DNA of 64,000 nucleotides from Adiantum capillus-veneris (GCA_014529385.2 CM043962.1:43341598-43405597); one strand, 5' to 3'; positions 35,331 through 44,962 are shown, counted from the first letter of the stretch. The notes: generated by a model from the sequence alone, not told the origin. Numbers and translations are program-made.

Positions 35331-35873
35331 GCATGGAGTCAATATATCATTGATTTCTTAACCACAAGAACGTTTCTTGAAAACATAACAAGAGCACGGA
35401 AAAGGGCTATAGAGCTGGAGGCTCGTGAATTTCAGTTAATTGGGAACCAACTTTATAAGCGAGGAAAGGACAATCAACTTAGAATCTGTGCAAGTGAAAG
35501 TGAATACCTGCTGATTCTAGAACACGCACATGGAGGTATAAGTGGAGGACATTTTTCAGGCAATAAGATGGCAAAAATTGTCTTAACCGCAAGAATATGG
35601 TGGCCTACATTGCATATGGATGCTGAAGAGTTTGTAAAGCATTGTGACGCATGTCAGCGTACCAAGGTGCCGATAAAGAGAGATGAGATGCCACTACGGC
35701 CAATGATGGGAGCAAGGGCATTTTCAAAATGGGGCATTGATTTTGAGGGACCTATTTTACCCCCTGCATATAGCACCCATACCCAATATATCATTGTGGC
35801 TACGGACTATCTCACAAAATGGGCAGAAGCCACGGCAACGCAAAAAGCAGATGCACGGACCAATATCTACTAG
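35331..35873 (+). pseudogene. Second integrase zinc module and start of catalytic core
   Basis: Phase 0 frame. FQLIGNQLYKRGKDNQLRIC, EHAHGGISGGHFSG, IWWPTLHMDAEEFV and HCDACQRTK repeat the HHCC module of the preceding entry. The core begins KWGIDFEGPILPP, which has the first catalytic Asp, and IIVATDYLTKWAEA. The frame stops at DARTNIY. What follows is already YHPQANGQAEATNKT in another phase, so about 45 residues with the second catalytic Asp are deleted. Integrase of this copy should be inactive. Confidence 0.85.
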
Positions 35874-36540
35874 AGAAATTCATGGTCATACATAGGAAAT
35901 CTGATTCATACCATCCACAGGCAAATGGACAAGCTGAGGCCACAAATAAAACACTATGCACGGTTCTCACTAAAATTGTGTCAGAGTCAAGAACAGATTG
36001 GGATCAGCAGCTACACTCAACATTATGGGCATACAGAGTAGCTTACAAAACATCGATAGGAACGACACCGTACAACATGGTGTTTGGCGTAAATGCTATA
36101 TTACCCATAGAGTTTTTAATTCCAACTCTACAGTAGCGAAACGCTTAGAATGGACAGGGCATGAGCTCTCTTCAAGAATAGATGACCTTGAAAAGCTAGA
36201 TGAACTCCGCTTGAGAGCTGTAGCTTCGATCTATGCTAAAAAGAGAAGACAAAAAGAGTTTTTTGACAAGCATGTGCCGACGAAAGAGTTCAAAACAGGT
36301 GATTATGTACTTGTTTATACTTTGAAGAAATATGCCAAGAAACTTAAAAAGCGAGGGATAGGACCCTTTGTGATTAGTGATCTATCACAAAGCGGAGCTG
36401 TCAAGCTTGCTACATTAGCAGGTGAAGAAATGCCAAATTGGATTAGTGGGTGTCAATTGAAGAAATATCATTTACCACTAACACAGGATATCCTTCAACA
36501 AATCCATCAAGGAAAACAACGAATGAAGGAGAAATAGAGG
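35874..36540 (+). pseudogene. Integrase C-terminal part
   Basis: YHPQANGQAEATNKTL contains the third catalytic residue (Glu), followed by LHSTLWAYRVAYKTSIGTTP and ILPIEFLIPT. A phase change near 36,120 leads to RIDDLEKLDELRLRAV, KEFKTGDYVLVY and KKRGIGPFVISDLSQSGAVK, the SH3-like integrase tail. No chromodomain is visible, as expected for Athila/Tat rather than chromoviruses. The TAG at 36535-36537 is followed by more sequence in the same phase. Confidence 0.85.
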
Positions 36541-37152
36541 GTACGAAAAGAAGCTCAAGCAGAAGCAAAAGCACGCATTGCAAAACGAAGACTTCTGCGA
36601 CAACAACAACAAGGTGGAGCACCATTGCAAATCAATGCCATTTGAATAACGAAGTTTGCTGAAGACACAGTGCAGCCAATACTTGCAGTCAAAGTGGGTA
36701 GCAATCAAGTTGAATCGACGGCATTGCTTGATTCTGGAGCTCAAGCAAATTTGATCTCTTACGGATTATACAAACAGCTCAAGTCCACGGGTCAACTTCT
36801 TCCTACTCCTCAAGTGTTGGAAAGTAGTACATCACACTCGTTGAAAACATTGGGCTGGACTATATTGCATGTACAAGTACATAAATATATTTACCCACAC
36901 AAATTTTATGTAGTCGAGGATGAAAGCACACAACACTCAATGTTGTTGGGACAACCTTGGCAAAAAGAGTACAATGTGCAGATAGATTGGAATGCGAATG
37001 CAGTCAAAATTCAGCATGCACAAGAACAACAGGTAATAGCCTTTGCTCAGCAATACCGGAATAATCAGCTGCCCGCAATGCAATCACTGGAAAAAGAACC
37101 AAAAGCAAGAGTGCCACCAAAGAACAACATGATACCCAAGGTTAACAAATAG
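36541..37152 (+). pseudogene. Second retropepsin-like aspartic protease, downstream of integrase
   Basis: In the same phase as the integrase tail, a basic/Q-rich linker (KARIAKRRLLRQQQQGG) and a TGA (36644) precede a 160-codon open stretch. VESTALLDSGAQANLISYGL carries the D-S-G catalytic motif. LKTLGWTILHVQVH, HKFYVVEDEST and SMLLGQPWQKEYNVQIDW complete the retropepsin order, with 'LGQPW' where other proteases have 'LGRP'. It differs from the canonical protease at 32.1 kb, so it is not a recent duplicate. Protease normally lies before RT; a second copy after integrase is unusual. A cellular-type retropepsin-like protein is an alternative origin. Confidence 0.8.
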
Positions 37153-37755
37153 GTAAAAGCCAACCATGCTCACTACATACATATGAAGTCAACAACCACA
37201 GTAAAAAGATCTAGGTTACCAAAACAAGAGAAACAAGTATGGATGTGGAAGGATAGAAATGACATGACAGACAGAAAACAAGACAACGGGGGAATTCAAC
37301 CGAAGATGAGAGTTCAACCAAACACCACGGGCATAAAATAGATATGGATCCCAAAGAAAATGCTCAGCAATAACTCAAATGTGACTCGCATTTGGATACC
37401 GAAACAAAAGCAAAAGGAACTCCCTTCAGTACAAGCAACATCGAAAGGCAGACAACTGCATTTGCAACCGGCAAATCAACTTATGTGGGTGCTAATAAGC
37501 AACAAAACAGTGGCAACCAATGCAATAGCAATAAACCCTAAAACGGAAAAAATAAGCTACCAATGGAAAGCAAAAAAGATACGGTCTACGACCATTCCGA
37601 CCAAGCCAATTCTCTTCAAAGAGACAAATACGACCTTATCAACAGCAGCGGCAAAGCGACTGCCTTTTGCAAGGAAGACAATTAAACAGAGAGCAGTAGA
37701 GTTACAACTGTTACTTGCAAAGAAAATAGGAAACCTCGACGGCGAATGCCAATAA
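37153..37755 (+). pseudogene. Basic, Asn/Lys/Gln-rich tail after second protease
   Basis: Same phase as the second protease with TAGs at 37150 and 37339. Contains VWMWKDRND and two copies of a WIPK phrase (IWIPKK, IWIPKQKQK). No domain is known to me. It ends at GECQ and the 3' spacer begins. Confidence 0.55.
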
Positions 37756-39499
37756 GCATCTTGCTTATACCCTTCCCTTGCACAACATTAATTTTTCCAT
37801 GCATTGACCGAGTATGCATAAAATAGGGCCACATTAATCGGCCAAGCATTAGCACAAATTTTTCAACCTATGCACAGGCACATACTCCGAGGTGATACCT
37901 TGTTGTCCGGGAGGACTCCGGCTAGGAGGAGGGGAGGCATTCTCAAATGCGGACCGAATAGCAGAAAGAGCAAAAAAGGGCATGATTTTCGACTATTTTT
38001 AAGGGTTGTTGTTTGATTGCGAAATTTTTTGGACTAACCCAAGTACATATGCCCTTATACAGCATGTATCTATAGGTATATGGGACCAAACACCGAATCA
38101 AGCCCCTAGGTGTGTGTATATAAGTAGAAATAGCCACTTTTTGGACAAAATATTAGTAAAACGGAGAAATCCGGCCATAAAAATTTCATGTGAGTGTATA
38201 TAATGTTTTGCGGTGAGGTTTTTGATTTATTATGATTTTTGGGGATTTTCTGGGTTTGATTTGCTATTTTCCTTTTAATTTTGCTAATTTTTGGCAGAAA
38301 AACTTCAAAAATACAAAAAGCAGGTGAAAAACGGTCGTAATGAAAAACAAAAAATATGGGGATGATCGGTGACTATAGGACAACCTATGGTACAGTGGGG
38401 GTGCAATTATGAGACTAGAGCAGAAAGCGTGTTTTGGCCAGATTTTGACCGAAATGCCAAATTTTTGGTAAACAGGGCAAATGGAGTCCAAATCAAGAAA
38501 TTTTTGAGCCTAAACCGCATCTCGCAAGAAGTTGGGAGCACATGTCAAATTTCGTGAAAAGTGGTTCGGGGACCTCCATTATAAGAAATTTTAACCTCAT
38601 TTTTAGCTCATTTTCACTACAGTCCTTTGAGAGAGAGCTTCTGCCACCTAGAGCGAGTGGAACTTCCAGCAGCTTCTACGACGCGCACGACTACTCGACG
38701 GGCTTCAGACATGAGAGGTAGGCTCACCACCTTGAGCTTTTCGCGCATGTTTGTTGTTTTGTCGCGAAAACTAGCGTAGGGTTTACACACAAAGCGGGCA
38801 GTAGAGACCTACAAGTAGAAGCGGCCACCTAACGGCTAACCCAAAAGCAACGAAACTTCATTGGCAGCTTACCCTAGCATAGAAGACTAGTCTTGGATGT
38901 CCTAGAATTCCGCAAGAAGCCACCAAATGGGAAATCGGCGGAAAGGTGCCCAAATGCTACCAAAATTCATGGGTAGGAGTATCTCGACATGCTTGACAAG
39001 TCTATGTAGCCCACATGACCAAAAGGTGACCTGAAGCGGCACTAAAACTTCAGAAACGGCATTAGACACACAAAGTGTCAAATAGCTCTCGCGGCCAAAC
39101 CGCATGTCCATTTGCCACCAAACTTCACGAGCGGCTTTCCTAGGAGATCAACAACCAAGTCCTATGGTGGTAGACCACCACAAATCATCGAAGACTTGTA
39201 GACGCAACCACGGGTGCTTCTAAAGTAACAAATTGCCAAATGGAGCTCCGGTGAATCCAAAGTCGACAAAAACCATACGGCAAGGATCCCCAAGGGATCG
39301 GGAAGCTATGGAGACCAATATCAAGAAATTTCATCGCCGAAAAGCACTCCAAAAGTCAGAAGACGGCTTGGAGGCTCTGAAATCCACACAGGGAGTTACT
39401 TTCTATTCATTTGACTTTTTTGTTGAAATTAGGCTTAAAAGGGACTCAGGGGGACTAAGGGCAGGCACTAGTGAAAGATTCCATCAAAAAATCATCAGG

Positions 39500-39523
39500 A
39501 GACATCCTATGCGTAGGATGTCT
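39500..39523. repeat. 24-bp palindrome, spacer copy 1 (one change)
   Basis: Centre reads TATGCGTA instead of TACGCGTA; the outer arms are intact. Confidence 0.95.
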
Positions 39524-39784
39524 CAAGGGCATTTCTGGGCACATAATCCAACATTTCTCATCACACACATTTTCTGAATATCCTTTACATGCTAGCCACC
39601 AAGTTTCATCACATTTGGACCAAAATTGACCTCATATGCATGAAAAAACGCAAAGTTAGGGCATAGAGGCAATAATGGGCCATAGACCTACCATAACTTG
39701 TCCAAATCATTTGAAACTTGCACAATACATTCATGAGCACCTAGCCAACCAATCTGTATGGAAACCTGCAAAAATTGATGAAGT

Positions 39785-39808
39785 ACACATCCTACGCGTA
39801 GGATGTCT
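39785..39808. repeat. 24-bp palindrome, spacer copy 2 (one change)
   Basis: Starts ACACATCC rather than AGACATCC. Begins 285 bases after copy 1. Confidence 0.95.
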
Positions 39809-40069
39809 ATTTGATATTTTTGGCCTACAAGGGGTATTTTTACATTCCAGATCTTATCACATCATCTTCAAGAGCTCATATACCAAGTTTGAAGCCATTC
39901 TAATCATTTTTGACCCCCAACACCTTCAAGATACACTCTTTAAGCCCAAAAACACTATATAAGGTCTTACCAACATCAATTCTTGTCCAAATCAAAATCC
40001 AAGAGCATGGCCATGTTCCACATGCCAAGGACAACCCACATAACAAATCCCAAGCCATTTTGATGAAAT

Positions 40070-40093
40070 AGACATCCTACGTGTAGGATGTCT
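40070..40093. repeat. 24-bp palindrome, spacer copy 3 (one change)
   Basis: Centre TACGTGTA. Begins 285 bases after copy 2. Confidence 0.95.
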
Positions 40094-40355
40094 CAAGCAT
40101 ATTTTTGACCTTCTGTGCAAAGAGTGACATCATGGCAGCCAATACCATGGTGCAATGAGCCCATATATCAAATTTTCAACCCATTTGGACATCACTTGCT
40201 ACCTGTTGTGGACTTTCTACCCAATTTGTGACTTAAAGCCTGAATCAGCCCAAAAAATCCACTTTTTGATGCCCAAATCCAAATCCAAGCACATAGCCAT
40301 GTTGTACAGGCCAAGGACCACCAGCATGTCAAGTATCACCCAAATGTGATGAAAA

Positions 40356-40379
40356 AGACATCCTACGCGTAGGATGTCT
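40356..40379. repeat. 24-bp palindrome, spacer copy 4 (perfect)
   Basis: Identical to leader copies 1 and 2. Begins 286 bases after copy 3 and 166 bases before the accessory ATG. Confidence 0.97.
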
Positions 40380-40544
40380 AACTGAAATTTTTTTGCCAGA
40401 ATTGCACTGTGAGCACATGCACAGTTTCACAAGTTCCTTTTAAGCTTTATTTTTAATTTTCAAGTCATTTGGATAGTTAAAACTCAGTTTCTCAGCTAAT
40501 ATGGAAAAAACGCTAACTTCGGACTACTGAGTGCAATAGGATCT

Positions 40545-41885
40545 ATGGCAGCCGCAAAGTCACCGGCAAAGAAGAAAAGGATGACCATAAAAGATTACCT
40601 AGAAGAGGTAGATCCCTTCGTCATACCAGAAGGAACTCTAAAGCCAACAAGCACATGGATCCAAGAAGATCTGCTAGAGTCCAATGATCTAAAGATTTAC
40701 CAAGGCGTGTTCAAAGACACCGAAGGAAACGTGATAGAGCTACCAATGCTACCACAAGAGCTCAATGAGTTCGTCAGAAGCAAGATGGCAGAGTATTTGG
40801 AGAAGATTGATCTCCAAAATTACTTTGAAGCGGTGCCGGCAGGTGTTGACATAAAAAGAGTATGGGAATTTGTGACGACAATCAAGGAAGATGGAGTGGC
40901 CAGAGTAATGGATCTACAGGGCAAGCCATGCACTGAGATTCTAATCACAGAAAGAGTAGTGGCAGCTGCACTAGACCTCTCCAACAAGGGGGATAGTGTA
41001 ACCAAAAGAAGAGACGAAGTAAAGGTGTACACTGAAAAGAAAGCCAACTATACCTTTGAAGATATTGCCAACCCCAAAGTGGCAATCATGAGTCAGCTGT
41101 ACAATCAATATTTCCATATGTGTACAAAGCGGCCACAAAAGTACAGGATGCCGCCTGCACCAATTGCCACAACATTCACCTGGGCAATGCAGAAAAGCAA
41201 GCCGAAGATCATCAATTACGCAGCTTATGTACATGATAATCTAGTGAAGATGGGCAACAAGAACCCCACATACATCGTGCTGGGGGAGCTAATCACGAAA
41301 GCGATTTATGGGGCATTGCACGCCAAGGGAAGATGGCCCGACCCTCCATCACAAAACGATTGGCTAAGGCTCAAGGAAGATAAGGAAGACAAACAGCCCA
41401 AAGCACCAAGGGTGGCAACCTGTTTGAAACGCCGGTTAGAAACCGTGCAAGAAGAGCAGCCAGAGCTGAAGAAGGGAAAGAAAGAATCTGCCCAAGTGCC
41501 AATAAAAGAGACGAAATCACAGAAAGCGGCACGTCTAGAGCGGCTGATGGAAAGCTTCAGGGCAGAAAGAGACCTCAAAGGAGATTTAGACGAGTTATGG
41601 AAGCCGTCTCTAGAAGCAATGTCGGGATCATCCCGAAGGGTGCACAGAGACATATTCGATGATTACATTAAGAATTTTGAGATTCTTGATGCCACAGCAG
41701 AGAATATTCCACATGTACCCTTTACAGAAGAAGAAGTGGAGCAAGTCCGACAGAAACTGCTAGAAGAGCAAGAGGACCAAGAGAGAGAAAGGAAGACCAA
41801 GGCAGACAGAGATTTCAAGAAAAAGCCAACAACTCCATCGGCCAGCCCTGAGTCCAAGCCACCGCCCTCACCCACCTCCTCGTAG
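40545..41885 (+). CDS. Accessory protein of giant element, N-terminal open part
   Basis: Intact 446-codon frame, the longest uninterrupted frame in the window, starting MAAAKSPAKKKRM with a basic cluster (residues 6-13) that could be nuclear-targeting. Residues about 15-275 look globular (VWEFVTTIKEDGVARV, ITERVVAAALDLSNKG, YVHDNLVKMGNKNPTYIVLG). The order 'short beta, ITE..V..AL.L..KG, long spacer, ILGELITKAI' recalls plant-mobile-type domains found in other plant retrotransposons, but this is a weak resemblance. From about 275 on it is charged, helical and proline-ended. It lies in sense orientation between pol and the 3' LTR. Stops are absent here while gag-pol is full of them. Function unknown. 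Confidence 0.65.
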   Translation: MAAAKSPAKKKRMTIKDYLEEVDPFVIPEGTLKPTSTWIQEDLLESNDLKIYQGVFKDTEGNVIELPMLPQELNEFVRSKMAEYLEKIDLQNYFEAVPAGVDIKRVWEFVTTIKEDGVARVMDLQGKPCTEILITERVVAAALDLSNKGDSVTKRRDEVKVYTEKKANYTFEDIANPKVAIMSQLYNQYFHMCTKRPQKYRMPPAPIATTFTWAMQKSKPKIINYAAYVHDNLVKMGNKNPTYIVLGELITKAIYGALHAKGRWPDPPSQNDWLRLKEDKEDKQPKAPRVATCLKRRLETVQEEQPELKKGKKESAQVPIKETKSQKAARLERLMESFRAERDLKGDLDELWKPSLEAMSGSSRRVHRDIFDDYIKNFEILDATAENIPHVPFTEEEVEQVRQKLLEEQEDQERERKTKADRDFKKKPTTPSASPESKPPPSPTSS

Positions 41886-43983
41886 CCCTCCACAAGAAGA
41901 GAAAGAGGAGCAAGACAAGCCAGAAGACCAAGAAGAGTCCAAGCAAGAACAAAGCCAAGAGAGAGAACCAAAGGAAGAGGCTAAGCCTAAGAGTGAGCAG
42001 CCAGAGTCAAATGAAACAAGGTACAACACATTTTTAGACCTGCTAGCTGCCGAACATACAAAGAAGAGGATGCCACATTCGCATTCGACTTGGCAAGCAC
42101 GGGGCCCAAAGAGCAAATGCAAAGCCTACGGTTAGTAGAGCTAAAGGAGATGGCCACGGATACAGTGGACCTACAGCCAACCACCAGTGATTGGGATGTG
42201 GTGATGACAAAGCTAACCGGGCTAAGAGCACAATCAATGGCCTCAGAAAGTGAAATGGCAACTCTCAAAGCCATTGAAGTGCAGATAAAGTTTGAAGTCG
42301 ACACGTTGCAAAAGCAAAGCCAAAGGCAGATAGAGAGAGAGACAGAGCTACAAGCCAGTCTGGCAAAGGCATTGCAAAGATGCCAGGAAATGGAAAGAGA
42401 AAATCAGGCAGTAGCTCAAAGACTGCAAGGAGCCGAAGAAGGAGTATAGACAACTCAGCAAGTTATTGACAGATACAGAGAGGGAAAGGGATAACCTAAC
42501 CCTACAACTTGCTGAGGAATCCAAGGAAGTTGAGGCCATGTGAAATGCCAAAGAAAAGGCAGAAATAGACCAGGAGGCCAGCCAGGATGAGGTCCTTGAG
42601 CTCAAGGACCAGCTTAAAGTTAAAGATCAAACCATCCAGCAGCTACGGGCATCTCCTGCCAGAGTCAGAGCTACCAGCTCGACTCACACCACTACAGAAA
42701 GCCAGATCTATGAAGAACAGATGAAAGATCTTCAGAAAGAGTTGACTTTAGAGAAAAAGCAAAGGTTGATGATGGCGGAAGGGTCGGTGGTTATGCAAAC
42801 ACGCATGGAAGAAGAGAAAAAAGCAATGCAAGATGAGCTAGAAATTATCAAGAGAAAGCTCGAGGAGGCAGAGAAGATAAACGCCGAGTTGAACGAACTC
42901 CTCGTGAACATGGGAGAAGAAGATGAAGCAGAGAAACAGACACTCCTAAAGCAGATAGAAGAGCTGAGAGGACAGCAGGCAAAAGAGCAAGCAGGCACAG
43001 GGCCGGCAGCCATGGAAGGCATAGACCTAGAGAATGTGGCAGATCCTATGGACACACCCATGCAAGAGGAAATCCTAGTAGGACCCTCTCAAGAGCCACA
43101 AGATCTGACACAAGAAGAGGAAGAGAAGCTACGCAAGGCCATAGAGGCAGAAATCAGAGAAACGACCAAGGAAGCCTTGGAATGGGAGCAGAGGGTTTTT
43201 AAATCCATGACCATTCAGAAGATCGACGCCAGCAACCTCCGGCAGGAATGGCTACAGTCCTCTCTCCCATATCCTTTGCTAAAGTATGAAGCCGCCACCA
43301 TCAACAAGAGGATTAGAGAAGAGCTGACAGTGCCACTCTACACAGCAGATATCTCCCAGCCTGAAGGGGCCAAGTTGATAGTCGACTCCTAGCCCAGGTG
43401 GAGAAAGGCATGGCTGACAAAGTATCCACAATACCTAATCCATTTGGTAGAGGCACCCAAAATCATCAGAGATAACCTAAGCTTCTGCCCTCTACCAAGG
43501 ATGCGGACGTGGAAGGCCCAAGAAATACTACAAAGAAGCCAACCCACTTGGCTGAACTATCCGAAGCTGCTAGTCTTGAAGGCAGACGAGAGAATAAGTG
43601 TTCAATACATGGTGAAAACCCTAACGGGCGCCATCAAATTGTTCACTGGCTCGCCTGACCTTTCTTGCATAATGATGAGGAAGATATGAAAAACCCTGTT
43701 GGCAGTCTTCTAGATGTTCAAACCGGGCCAGGTGACAGAAAGTATCTTCTTCTTTTAAGATACTTACAGATGTGCATATGACCTGTCTGGTCAGCCTTCC
43801 AAGGAGCTGATACATGCATTGTATCAAAGGATAATGTTTCTGCCATCCTATCACCTCCAGGCTTTTGAAGAAGCGTTCTACACCGGCTTCTTCACCATCC
43901 ACACTAATATATTCGGCCCAACACTACTGGATTTACATGCAAGATACGAGTCGCTGCTCAAGATGCGCGAAACCATAAGATGA
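41886..43983 (+). pseudogene. Accessory protein continuation: coiled coil and C-terminal domain
   Basis: Continues the accessory frame across a phase change at about 41883, where an E/Q/P-rich stretch follows. It shifts back near 42055 (DATFAFDLASTGPKEQMQS) and again near 42445. Long heptad-like coiled coil covers about 42230-43000 (ERETELQASLAKALQRCQEM, EEEKKAMQDELEIIKRKLEE). After GPSQEPQDLTQEEEEKLRK a second globular part reads YPQYLIHLVEAPKIIRDN, ISVQYMVKTLTGAIKLF and LHARYESLLKMRE. Internal stops occur at 42543, 43390, 43687 and nearby. Restored, the whole product would exceed 1,100 residues. I do not recognise the C-terminal domain. Confidence 0.6.
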
Positions 43984-44019
43984 AGAAGCAGCTCAACAAC
44001 CATGTCGGGGACGACATGA

Positions 44020-44034
44020 GCAAGGAGGGGGGGA
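44020..44034 (+). other. Polypurine tract of giant element
   Basis: AAGGAGGGGGGGAG immediately before the TG of the 3' LTR. Confidence 0.9.
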
Positions 44035-44035
44035 G

Positions 44036-44962
44036 TGTTAGAAGATGGACACACCCTACGGAAACTGACTACTCGATAGATTATCATTTTTTGTAATTAT
44101 TCATTTAAGGAGAAAACCCGACATTTCACCTTGTAAATATTGGGGCTTATAGAAGTTTCCAGATTGTATCCCAATTTTGACATTTAGATTGAGTATAGGG
44201 TTAATTTGGAACTTTAGGGTTTGAGAATTGTAAGGTATTTATACCACTTTTTGACCTTAATGAAAAACCTTTTGTCATTTTAAAAAAAGTTTGGAAGTCT
44301 GTGAGTGAGCGTACTGTGTACGAGAGAGAGTGTGAGCTTCATCTTGACGCTACGTGTGTACCGGTGGTCAGAATCGAGTGCAGAGAAGTGCAGCGTGTTG
44401 CCCCCAATGAGAGATACGCTCCGATACCTACATTGCGCGCGTACGGTCCGGTTTTGCAAGCTCCATCTACGAGCTTCATCTGGTGATTCGGTGAGCATAC
44501 GTTGTCCGATTTTGCATTGCATCATATCCACGCATTCACATTGAGTAGAGCTACACATTAGGCACTTTAGATTTCGGAAACGAAGACCTGTAAATTTCGG
44601 CCAGACATCCTACGTGATTTTCACTGGGTGTTTTGAGTTGGGGTTTTCGTTCATAGACCTTAGGGAGAGCGACCTATTGGTGTTAGTAGGGTCTCCTTCA
44701 AGTTCTGTGGTGTTTCGAGATTGTTTGATGGGTGTCGACTCTAGAAAGCGCTATAGGAAGTTTCCTCTTATGCACTCTTGAAGGGAGTGACTTAGACATT
44801 GGGTAGAGACCTCTGTAGGAATTAGTTAGGAGTCGATCGAGTGTAGGTTGAATCCCTATGCTTGCTTCCACGCGCCTGCGGGTCGAGCTTCGTCCTAGCT
44901 GACAAATCTTGTTAGGTGAGTTCTCGCTATGTTGACGTTCGTCGCGGCGTATCCATCCAACA
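44036..44962 (+). repeat. 3' LTR of giant element (927 bp)
   Basis: Same ends as the 5' LTR (TGTTAGAAG ... TCCAACA), followed by the GACCC duplication. The palindrome half-site AGACATCCTACGTG is at 44603-44616. The AATAAA of the 5' copy reads AATGAA here. Confidence 0.95.

Larger units (their letters stand above)
37756..40544 (+). other. 3' spacer with 285-bp palindrome-centred repeats
   Basis: 2.8 kb without a credible frame between the pol region and the accessory frame. The last part (about 39400-40440) is organised in units of 285-286 bp, each with one 24-bp palindrome preceded by a phrase like GATGAAAAA. The first part holds nothing I recognise. It may contain the promoter, or a splice acceptor, for the accessory frame. 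Confidence 0.6.
25600..44962 (+). mobile_element. Giant Athila/Tat-like Ty3/gypsy retrotransposon (19.4 kb)
   Basis: Bounded by 945 and 927 bp LTRs and an exact 5-bp target duplication GACCC (25595-25599 and 44963-44967). The PBS is the TGGCGCC type used by Athila/Tat elements. Order: leader with palindromes, gag, protease, RT, RNase H, integrase, second protease, 2.8 kb spacer with palindromes, accessory frame, polypurine tract. Pol order (RT-RH before integrase) is Ty3/gypsy. The LTRs differ at about a dozen sites in their first 260 bases, so the insertion is not recent, which fits the many stops in gag-pol. The exact lineage is inferred from PBS, size and accessory frame, not from a tree. 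Confidence 0.93.

Noticed and set aside
28718-37341. Rescue of in-frame stops by U-to-C RNA editing, known in organelles of some ferns and lycophytes
   Set aside because: This is nuclear transposon DNA with frameshifts and deletions as well. Decay after silencing is simpler and there is no evidence of editing.
39500-40379. CRISPR-like array of 24-bp repeats
   Set aside because: The spacing is 285 bp, the repeats are full palindromes, the intervals are related to each other, and the setting is a plant retrotransposon.
40545-41885. Calling the accessory protein an envelope
   Set aside because: No signal peptide or transmembrane segment is visible. The basic N-terminus and coiled coil point away from a membrane glycoprotein.
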